A stretch of 11,205 nucleotides of DNA from Anaerolineales bacterium (lineage in GTDB: Bacteria > Chloroflexota > Anaerolineae > B4-G1 > DUEL01), in NCBI GenBank assembly GCA_015662065.1, contig DQUX01000264.1, positions 1-11,205 on the forward strand. The letters run 5' to 3'. Each line of letters starts with the position of its first letter. Position 1 is the first letter of the stretch. Below the pieces are notes generated by a model, which was not told where the DNA came from, ran no database searches, and saw nothing but the letters and a program-made list of their open reading frames with translations. Made by a program: the position numbers and the translations under genes. Shown here in pieces: positions 1 to 5,963 of the stretch.

Positions 1-2
1 AT

Positions 3-1454
3 GACCTTCTCGTGCTCGGTCTTCTCCTGGATCGGCCTATGCATGGTTATGAGATCAGCCAGACCATTCGGGCCGAGGGGGTGACGACCTGGTTTAACAT
101 CAGCACTCCTGCCGTCTATTATTCCCTCAACAAGCTCCGCCGGCTGAGTTTCATCTCGGAGACCCGCGCCCGGGGTGGCGGGGCGGAGAAGAGTGTCTAC
201 CACCTGACGGAACGGGGGCGGGAGGCGTTCTTTGGCGGGATGGAGTCGGTGCTGGCCTCCGAGGAGCCGGTCCGCTTTGAGTACGACCTGGGGATCTTCC
301 TGCTCAACAAGCTTCCCCAGGGGCGGGCGTTGAGTTTGCTGGAGAAGCGACAGGGATTCCTGCGGCGCTGGAGGGCTACCCTGGATGAGGCGTTGGAGCG
401 GGAGAGAACGGCGGGGGAGCCGTTGCGAGTGGCGATCCTCGAGCACGCCGCCGCCTGTGCGCGGATGGAGACGGACTGGCTCGCCGGCATCATTCGCCAG
501 TTGCGGGGTGAGGAGGTGGGCGCCGGGGAATACCGGGGCCTGATGATCCTCACCGGCGATCTACACGATTTCCACCTGCCGGACCTGATCAAGCTGATCG
601 TCTCCGGCAAGCACAGTGGCACCCTCACCGTGACCGATGGCACCTCTACCCGCACCCTGAGTTTCCACGAGGGCCGACCCGTCTGCGCCACCTCCCGTCG
701 GCCCGATGGCGAGGTCCGCGATCCCCAGCAGGTGATGAACGACATCTACGACCTCTTCCGCTGGCAGGAGGGGACCTTCGTCTTCGATCAGCGCCTGGGG
801 CCGCAGGAGGGCTGCCTGGTGCTGCGCGTCAGCGCGGAGAACCTGATCCTGGCGGGAGCCCGTTGGGTGGATAACTGGACCACGATCCAGCGGGCTGTCC
901 CTTCCCAAGACGCCGTCTTCGAGCGGCGGGAGGGGAGGGTGTGTCCAGAAGACCTGGACTTGACCGACGAGGAGTGCCAGGTGCTGGAGGCGCTGGACGG
1001 GCTGCGGGACGTCACCGACGTAGCCCGGGAGTGCGGCCTCACCGAGTTTGAGACCAGCAAGATCCTCTACGGCCTCCACGCCGTCGGCCTGGTTCAGCCC
1101 GGCGATCTGGATAAGATCCGATTGCGCCGCCTGTTCCGCGAGTTCGCCGAGCTTATGTGCCGGGGGACCCGCCCCTATCGGGCGGCCCCCAACGATCTCT
1201 CCTGCGAGATCGAGATCAACCAACGCTGCGCTGATCTCCCGGTCCGATTTGTGGCCAGCCGGATCGAGGATCACACCGACCCGGGCCTGCGCACGGAGGA
1301 GCTGGCCCAGGTCTACCGTACCTTTCTAAAGATCCAGATCGCCGTGGTGCGGGGGCGGTTCGGGGAGGAGGTGGCCGACAAGCTCCTCCGGCAGGTTTGG
1401 GCCCAGATCAGCCCCGGCTTGCGGGAGGTGCTGGAGCGATACGAGTTGGTGTGA
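3..1454 (+). CDS. PadR-type transcriptional regulator with DUF4388 domain (5' partial)
   Basis: Probable DNA-binding regulator. The frame is open to the window edge and reads D-L-L-V-L-G-L-L-L-D-R-P-M-H-G-Y-E-I, the start of a PadR winged helix, so the true start probably lies a few codons upstream; GTG at 12 is the first start codon visible. Counting from that GTG (480 aa): PadR winged helix 1-75 (TPAVYYSLNKL recognition region, YHLTERGR wing), a helical PadR C-terminal segment about 85-165, a DUF4388 domain about 178-265 (LTGDLHDFHLPDLIKLI, then SGTLTV and FHEGRPV), a second winged-helix-like segment about 315-362, and a helical tail. DUF4388 occurs in signalling and gliding-type regulators, but its ligand is not known to me. 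This is far longer than a plain PadR (about 110-180 aa). It reads toward the cytochrome and hydrogenase genes, but a 440-base gap and a separate promoter at 2192 argue against one operon. Regulation of the hydrogenase is only a guess. Confidence 0.85.
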   Translation, partial: DLLVLGLLLDRPMHGYEISQTIRAEGVTTWFNISTPAVYYSLNKLRRLSFISETRARGGGAEKSVYHLTERGREAFFGGMESVLASEEPVRFEYDLGIFLLNKLPQGRALSLLEKRQGFLRRWRATLDEALERERTAGEPLRVAILEHAAACARMETDWLAGIIRQLRGEEVGAGEYRGLMILTGDLHDFHLPDLIKLIVSGKHSGTLTVTDGTSTRTLSFHEGRPVCATSRRPDGEVRDPQQVMNDIYDLFRWQEGTFVFDQRLGPQEGCLVLRVSAENLILAGARWVDNWTTIQRAVPSQDAVFERREGRVCPEDLDLTDEECQVLEALDGLRDVTDVARECGLTEFETSKILYGLHAVGLVQPGDLDKIRLRRLFREFAELMCRGTRPYRAAPNDLSCEIEINQRCADLPVRFVASRIEDHTDPGLRTEELAQVYRTFLKIQIAVVRGRFGEEVADKLLRQVWAQISPGLREVLERYELV

Positions 1455-1519
1455 GGCCTCACCGCCCTACACCCACCGTCACCGCGCCCCCCTCCTTCCC
1501 TGCCCTGCCTCTCCCCACC

Positions 1520-1801
1520 GAGCGGGGCGACCTGTTCGCTGGCTCGGGGGCCTGCGGCGTGTGTAGCACCGGGCTTGTCGACGGGGCCGGCAACGGTGTC
1601 TCCATCGACACCGCCTGGCGTTCGACGATGATGGCCAATGCTGCCCGCTATTCCAACACCGGTTCGTCGGTGGCGTACCGTTGGGCGGAGAACCTGGGCC
1701 GATGGGGCGGTTCGGAAGTGGCCCGTTTCCTCGAGTTCTACAGCGCGGTGCCCAACCTGCCTGTCGTCGTCGCCCGGGGGTCGGCCGTCGTCACACCGTA
1801 A
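1520..1801 (+). pseudogene. Decayed multihaem cytochrome c fragment
   Basis: A reading frame in this gap contains a stretch resembling a family of exported multihaem cytochromes: a C-G-V-C-S motif (Cys codons at 1553 and 1562) followed by G-L-V-D-G-A-G-N-G-V-S-I-D-T-A-W-R-S-T-M-M-A-N-A-A-R. In intact relatives, as I recall them, a CxxCH motif precedes DVSI..WR.SMMAN.ARDPYW. Here the haem-ligand His is Ser (codon 1565), similarity stops after the A-A-R, and a shifted frame carries C-P-T-C-L (1749-1763), which could be the remains of the next CxxCH. No credible start, signal peptide or ribosome site is seen. I read it as a broken remnant, possibly with a frameshift near 1650. It may be related in origin to the small cytochrome gene just downstream. 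Identification rests on memory of the family and is moderate at best. Confidence 0.42.
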
Positions 1802-1897
1802 CTCATAGGACTTGCCCGATCCTGTCCATTCTCGCCAGAGAGGCTTTGTGAATTGGCCCGGCGGGGTGGATGGGGTTGCGGTGGCCCGGAGGTCAAG

Positions 1898-2185
1898 ATG
1901 TCCTCTAATCACAAGGCGATCGCCCTCTTGACGGCGGCCTGGCTGCTCCTCCTGGCCGCCCGCTGCGGCAGGGACATGCCGCCGGAGCAGTTGGTCGAGG
2001 TGCACTGTACTCGCTGCCACACCCTGGCCCCCATTGAGGTGGCCCGGAAGACGGTTGAGGAGTGGGAGGTCACCGTCTATCGGATGATCAGGAGGGGGGC
2101 GAGGCTCGATGAAGAGGAGGCGCGGGCGGTGATCGAATATCTGGGCGAGGCATACGGGGCGGAAGGGCCTTGGGAGCATCCCTAG
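1898..2185 (+). CDS. Small exported monohaem c-type cytochrome
   Basis: A 95-residue electron carrier that acts outside the cytoplasmic membrane. ATG 1898 is chosen because GGAGG at 1888-1892 sits 5 bases before it; the frame is open upstream to 1853, but no better start is seen. Residues 7-21 form a hydrophobic signal or anchor segment, followed by Cys23. The context A-A-R-C is not a good lipobox, because Arg stands at -1. The haem-binding motif C-T-R-C-H is at residues 37-41. The likely distal ligand is Met63 in R-M-I-R-R-G, followed by an acidic helix and I-E-Y-L, the usual ending of small class I cytochromes of the type fused to quinohaemoproteins. Its position just upstream of the hydrogenase A promoter suggests it might exchange electrons with that enzyme, but nothing in the sequence proves this. 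Confidence 0.8.
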   Translation: MSSNHKAIALLTAAWLLLLAARCGRDMPPEQLVEVHCTRCHTLAPIEVARKTVEEWEVTVYRMIRRGARLDEEEARAVIEYLGEAYGAEGPWEHP

Positions 2186-2191
2186 TCCGGT

Positions 2192-2219
2192 TTGACTTTT
2201 TTCGGGGGTGGAGTACAAT
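2192..2219 (+). promoter_or_regulatory. Near-consensus sigma70-type promoter for hydrogenase A
   Basis: TTGACT at 2192-2197 and TACAAT at 2214-2219 each differ from the consensus hexamer by one base, and the spacer is 16 bases. This is an AT-richer island in GC-rich DNA, directly after the cytochrome c stop codon and before the hydrogenase A genes. Transcription would begin near 2226, giving a leader of about 150 bases. No terminator is seen between the cytochrome gene and this promoter. Confidence 0.65.
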
Positions 2220-2274
2220 CGGGCAATGTAGATCGGCCGAGTATTGCAACAGGTGGAGGATCAAGGACTGCGCG

Positions 2275-2308
2275 GCGGACTTTCCGCAAAGGAGGAGGTA
2301 TGAGTTGA
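2275..2308 (+). promoter_or_regulatory. Leader region: small hairpin plus strong ribosome site on a two-codon ORF
   Basis: In the untranslated leader, GCGGA (2275-2279) pairs with TCCGC (2283-2287) around a 3-base loop. Immediately after it an excellent Shine-Dalgarno run (GGAGGAGGT, 2291-2299) directly abuts an ATG (2300-2302) whose frame reads Met-Ser-UGA. If the UGA at 2306 is read as stop, this is a minimal two-codon ORF; if read through, the frame stays open to a UGA at 2375-2377 that overlaps the hydrogenase small-subunit ATG. It could be a translational leader, a coincidence, or the remains of an older start. The ATG is too close to the Shine-Dalgarno run for ideal initiation. Confidence 0.3.
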
Positions 2309-2373
2309 GTGCATAGTTCCCCCATATGTGTTCTCACAGACTCTTGTCCCCGACCAAGCAAGGAGGTATGCCA

Positions 2374-3507
2374 ATGACAGGAGAGCGCCTGGATCCTCTG
2401 ACACTCCCCTCAACCGGGGGAGAGACGCTGGACCTGATGGCTGCCCTGGCACGTCGAGGGGTCTCACGACGGGACTTCTTGAAATTCTGCACCATTATGG
2501 CCGGCGTGCTGGCCCTCCCGGGCAGCAAGGCATCCCGCCTAGCCTCCGCTCTGGAGAGCGCCCCTCGAACCCCGGTCGTCTGGCTGGAGTTCCAGGACTG
2601 CGCCGGATGTACCGAATCCTTCCTGCGAGCCTCCCGCCCCACCGTCGCCGAGATCGTGCTGGACGTCCTCTCGGTGGACTATCACGAGACGATTATGGCC
2701 GCGGCGGGCAAGCAGGCCGAGGAGGCGAAGGCGGCCACCGTCGAGGCGGGGGGGCACCTGGTGATCGTGGAAGGCTCCATTCCGCTGAAGGACAACGGCA
2801 TCTACTGCTGTATCGGTGGGCGCACAGCGCTGGATATCCTCCGGGAGGCGACGCGCAACGCCACCGCTGTCATCGCCGTGGGCAACTGCGCCACCTTTGG
2901 CGGCATCCCCGCTGCCAACCCCAACCCCACCAGCGCCGTCGGCGTGGACCGGCTGGTTGAGCATATCCCGGTAGTCAACCTGCCGGGGTGCCCCCTCAAC
3001 GTCGTCAATCTGACGGCGACGGTGGTCCACTACCTCACCTTCGGCACCCTGCCGGCGATGGACAGTCTGCACCGCCCCCTCTTCGCCTTCGGCAAACGCA
3101 TCCACGATAACTGCGAGCGCCGCGCCCACTTCGATGCCGGTCAGTTCGTCGAAGCGTGGGGGGATGAGGGCCACCGTCTGGGTTGGTGCCTCTACAAGAT
3201 GGGCTGCAAGGGGCCGGAGACCTACCACAACTGTCCCACCGTGCGTTACAACGATGGCACCAGTTGGCCGGTGATGGCCGGCCACGGCTGCATCGGCTGC
3301 TCCGAGCCCCGCTTCTGGGATACGATGACTCCCTTCTACAAGCGGCTGCCGGAGGTGCCGGGCTTCGGTGTCGAGGCGACGGTGGACAAGCTCGGCCTGG
3401 TCGCGGTAGCGGCTACCGCCGCCGGCGTGGCCGCCCACGCCATCGGAAGCGCCGTGCGGAAGAAGGCCGCCGCGCCGACCGAGGCGTCGCAGGAGCAGGA
3501 GGAATAA
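2374..3507 (+). CDS. [NiFe] hydrogenase A small subunit, Tat-exported, membrane-anchored
   Basis: Electron-transfer subunit (377 aa) of a group 1-like uptake hydrogenase. ATG 2374 follows AGGAGGT (2361-2367) by 6 bases; an in-frame ATG at 2368 touches the Shine-Dalgarno and is unlikely. S-R-R-D-F-L-K (residues 31-37) is a twin-arginine motif, followed by a hydrophobic stretch. Fe-S ligands assigned by family pattern: proximal cluster Cys76, Cys79, Cys172, Cys206; distal cluster His244, Cys247, Cys272, Cys278; medial cluster Cys287, Cys306, Cys309. Pro299 (SWPV) stands where a fourth medial Cys would be, which predicts a [3Fe-4S] medial cluster as in classical [NiFe] enzymes. Residues about 338-361 are a small-residue-rich hydrophobic helix, the usual C-terminal membrane anchor, followed by a basic stretch and then acidic residues. 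The large subunit starts 10 bases after the stop, so the two are co-translated. Confidence 0.95.
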   Translation: MTGERLDPLTLPSTGGETLDLMAALARRGVSRRDFLKFCTIMAGVLALPGSKASRLASALESAPRTPVVWLEFQDCAGCTESFLRASRPTVAEIVLDVLSVDYHETIMAAAGKQAEEAKAATVEAGGHLVIVEGSIPLKDNGIYCCIGGRTALDILREATRNATAVIAVGNCATFGGIPAANPNPTSAVGVDRLVEHIPVVNLPGCPLNVVNLTATVVHYLTFGTLPAMDSLHRPLFAFGKRIHDNCERRAHFDAGQFVEAWGDEGHRLGWCLYKMGCKGPETYHNCPTVRYNDGTSWPVMAGHGCIGCSEPRFWDTMTPFYKRLPEVPGFGVEATVDKLGLVAVAATAAGVAAHAIGSAVRKKAAAPTEASQEQEE

Positions 3508-3517
3508 GGAGGCAGAA

Positions 3518-5233
3518 ATGGCCAAGATCGCCATTGATCCCGTCACCCGTATCGAAGGCCACCTGCGCATCGAGGTGGAGGTCCAGGACGGTCAGGTGAC
3601 CAACGCCTGGAGCGGCAGCACGATGTTCCGGGGCATCGAGACCATCCTGCGAGGCCGTGACCCCCGGGACGCCTGGGCCTTCGTCCAGCGCATATGAGGG
3701 GTTTGAACGACGGTGCATGCCGTCTGCTCCGTGCGAGCAGTAGAAGATGCCCTCGGGATTCAGATCCCTCCCAATGCCCGTTTGATCCGCAACATCATTG
3801 AAGGTATCCAGTACGTTCACGACCACGTGATCCACTTCTACCACCTCCACGCGCTGGACTGGGTGGATATCGTCAGCGCCCTGGAGGCCGACCCCGCCGG
3901 TACGGCCCAACTGGCCCAATCCATCTCCGACTGGCCCAAGTCCAGCACCGCCTACTTCAAAGGGGTGCAGGACCGTTTGAAGGCGTTCGTGGAGAGTGGT
4001 CAGCTTGGCCCCTTCGCCAACGGGTACTGGGGCCACCCCGCCTACGCCCTGCCCCCAGAGGCCAACCTGATGGCGGTGGCCCACTATCTGGAGGCGTTGG
4101 ACTGGCAGCGGGAGGTCATCAAGGCCCACGCCATCCTGGGGGCTAAGAACCCCCACCTGCAGACCTATCTGGTGGGCGGGATGGCCTGCCCGGTGGACCT
4201 CAACAGCCAGGCGGCGCTCAACGCCGACTCCATCGCCTTCCTGAAGGGGCTCTTCGCCAAAGCGGAAGCGTTCGTCAAGCAGGTCTACCTGCCGGACGTT
4301 CTGGCGGTGGCCCCCTTCTATCTGGAATGGGCCGGGCTGGGCGAGGGGCTGGGCAACTTCCTGGCCTACGGGGAGTTCCCGCTCACCGACTCTCAGTCCA
4401 GTGACGACCCCGGCGTTCTCTTCCTCCCTCGGGGCATCATCCTGGGCCGCGATCTGACCACCGTCCATCCGATGGACCACCGCAAGGTCGCTGAGTACGT
4501 CACCCATTCCTGGTTCGCCTACGACGACGAGAGCCAGTCTAAGCATCCGTGGGAGGGGGTGACGGAGCCCAACTACACCGGGCCGGAGCCGCCCTACGAT
4601 TTCCTCAACACGGATGGGAAGTACTCCTGGATCAAGGCCCCCCGCTATGAGGATAAGCCTATGGAGGTGGGGCCGCTGGCCCGCATGCTGGTGGCCTACG
4701 GTTCCGGCCACGAACGGGTGCAGTACTGGGTGAACGCTGCCCTGGAGACCCTGGGCGTGGGGCCGGAGGCGCTCTTCTCCACCCTGGGCCGCACCGCTGC
4801 CCGCTGCATCGAGACGGTGGTCATCGCCGAGCAGTTGGTCTCCTGGACCGATGAGCTGGCGGTGAACGTCGGCAGCGGCGACCTGCGCATCCACGAGTTG
4901 GACCACTGGGACCCTGCCACCTGGCCTGCCGAGGCGCAGGGATGGGGCTGGATGGAAGCGCCCCGAGGGGCGCTGGCCCACTGGGTGCACATCAAACACG
5001 GCCAGATCGAGAACTACCAATGCGTGGTGCCCTCGACCTGGAACGCTTCGCCCCGGGATGCCAAGGGCCAGATGGGGGCCTATGAAGCCTCCCTGATCGG
5101 CACGCCGGTAGCCGACCCCGAGAAACCGCTGGAGGTGCTGCGCACAATCCACTCCTTTGACCCGTGTATGGCCTGCGCGGTGCATATCCTGGAGCCGGGC
5201 GGGCGCGAGGTCGTCCGCATCCAGGTTGTCTAG
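3518..5233 (+). CDS. [NiFe] hydrogenase A large subunit with two in-frame UGA codons (predicted double selenocysteine)
   Basis: Catalytic subunit holding the Ni-Fe site, 571 residues if both UGAs are read as selenocysteine. ATG 3518 follows AGGAGG (3507-3512) and opens with the family N-terminus I-D-P-V-T-R-I-E-G-H. Motif L1 should read R-I-C-G-V-C; the codons are CGC ATA TGA GGG GTT TGA (3689-3706), placing UGA at codons 60 and 63, exactly on both nickel-ligand cysteines. The family sequence continues in the same frame (T-T-V-H-A-V) to the stop at 5231. Motif L2 is normal: D-P-C-M-A-C-A-V-H, Cys550, Cys553 and His556, followed by a 15-residue tail for protease removal. TGA is an ordinary stop in other genes here (1452, 6453, 10084) and Trp is TGG, so the genetic code is not altered. 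The alternatives are a pseudogene or two sequence errors; both are poor fits to two hits on these exact codons. A GTG at 3713 is not a credible start. Confidence 0.88.
3709..3750 (+). promoter_or_regulatory. Candidate tandem bacterial SECIS stem-loops after the two UGA codons
   Basis: Hairpin I: GACGG (3709-3713) pairs with CCGTC (3720-3724), plus a T-G wobble, leaving loop GCAT (3715-3718). Hairpin II: CTGCTC (3724-3729) pairs perfectly with GAGCAG (3735-3740), loop CGTGC (3730-3734). The two share only base 3724. Loop I begins 17 bases after the first UGA (3695-3697), and loop II begins 23 bases after the second (3704-3706). Bacterial SECIS elements are expected to have a small apical loop about 16-37 bases after UGA with a G in its first two positions, and both fit. 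In an alternative fold, hairpin II is extended by GCAT (3715-3718) pairing with ATGC (3747-3750) across an internal loop; its apical loop would be 32 and 23 bases from the two UGAs and could serve both. Loop II also contains G-U, as in the E. coli fdhF element. No folding energy was computed. Confidence 0.65.
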
Positions 5234-5245
5234 GGGAGGTGGGAG

Positions 5246-5896
5246 ATGCACGAACGGGCATATGTGTGGGAACTGCCGGTGCGCGTCTTCCATTGGGTTC
5301 ACGTCGTCAGTATCGCCGTGTTGGCCATCACAGGCTACTACATCGGCAACCCCTTCCTCGTGGTCCCCAGGGACCCGGTCCAGACGTACGTGATGGGCTG
5401 GGTGCGCTACGTCCACTTCATTTCCGCCTTCGCCTTCGGCCTGGGCTTCCTGGTGCGGGTCTACTGGTTCTTCGTCGGCAACCCCTACTCCAGTTGGCGA
5501 GACTGGATCCCGGCCAGCCGCGAGCGGTGGGGCTTCTTCTGGAAGCAGCTCAAGTACTACGTCTTCCTGGAGCGGGGGCGCCCCCATTATATGGGGCATA
5601 ACCCGGTGGCCGGGCTGAGTTACGCCGGCCTGGGGCTGATGATCCTGGTTCAGGGGATCACCGGCTTCGCCCTCTACGCCGAGCCCTACACGGGCGGCTT
5701 CTGGCGGGTCGGTTTTGGCTGGCTCCTCACCCTCTTCGGCAACCAGACCCTGCGGATGACCCACCACGTCCTGATGTGGCTCTTCGGCCTCTTCTTCATC
5801 GTGCACCTCTACATGGCGGTGCTGGCAGACGTCGAGGAGCGGGACGGAGCGATCACCGGGATCATCAGCGGCGTCAAGTTCGACCGCGCATCCTAG
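5246..5896 (+). CDS. Ni/Fe-hydrogenase b-type cytochrome (HyaC/HupC family)
   Basis: Integral membrane dihaem cytochrome b (216 aa) that takes electrons from the hydrogenase small subunit and passes them to quinone. ATG 5246 is preceded by a GGGGAGGTGGGAG purine run and lies 12 bases after the large-subunit stop. Four membrane helices are evident, at about 18-38, 54-76, 124-146 and 172-193. Candidate haem ligands are His16 and His19 in V-F-H-W-V-H, His57 in Y-V-H-F, His173/174 in T-H-H-V and His187 in V-H-L-Y-M. The typical N-terminus (Y-V-W-E-L-P-V-R-V-F-H-W) and the D-V-E-E-R-D-G ending before I-I-S-G both fit the family. Its presence makes set A a quinone-linked, respiratory uptake hydrogenase. 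Length is normal for the family (about 210-240 aa). Confidence 0.93.
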   Translation: MHERAYVWELPVRVFHWVHVVSIAVLAITGYYIGNPFLVVPRDPVQTYVMGWVRYVHFISAFAFGLGFLVRVYWFFVGNPYSSWRDWIPASRERWGFFWKQLKYYVFLERGRPHYMGHNPVAGLSYAGLGLMILVQGITGFALYAEPYTGGFWRVGFGWLLTLFGNQTLRMTHHVLMWLFGLFFIVHLYMAVLADVEERDGAITGIISGVKFDRAS

Positions 5897-5917
5897 TAAA
5901 GGGGATCGGCTGTGGTA

Positions 5918-5946
5918 GCAGGGGCGCAGCCTCGCTGCGCCCCTGC
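5918..5946 (+). repeat. Perfect 13-bp palindromic hairpin (REP-like or terminator/processing element)
   Basis: GCAGGGGCGCAGC (5918-5930) is the exact inverse complement of GCTGCGCCCCTGC (5934-5946), with a 3-base loop CTC. It sits between the cytochrome b stop codon and the protease start codon. Only CTATTT follows, so it lacks a proper U-tract. I favour a dispersed REP-like palindrome or an mRNA-stabilising or attenuating hairpin that sets protease expression below that of the structural genes. A partial terminator remains possible. Palindromes of the GGGGCGCAGC type are, from memory, common dispersed repeats in some bacteria. Confidence 0.6.
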
Positions 5947-5963
5947 CTATTTGGAAACGGCAA

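Noticed and set aside
2306..2308. Selenocysteine at the UGA of the leader mini-ORF
   Set aside because: The nearby CATA/TATG stem has its loop only 7 bases after the UGA, and the TGTG/CACA stem has no G in its loop, so neither fits a SECIS; the read-through peptide resembles nothing known.
3695..3706. UGA read as tryptophan through an altered genetic code
   Set aside because: TGA ends at least three other genes in the window, Trp is encoded by TGG, and Trp at nickel-ligand positions makes no chemical sense.
3695..3706. Hydrogenase A large subunit as an ordinary pseudogene
   Set aside because: There is no frameshift or other stop in 571 codons, motif L2 and the conserved blocks are intact, the upstream and downstream genes are intact, and both UGAs fall precisely on the catalytic cysteine codons.
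3713..5233. A separate 506-residue large-subunit gene starting at GTG 3713
   Set aside because: It would lack the N-terminal domain and motif L1, has no ribosome site, and lies in exact frame with the upstream 59 codons that carry the normal family N-terminus.
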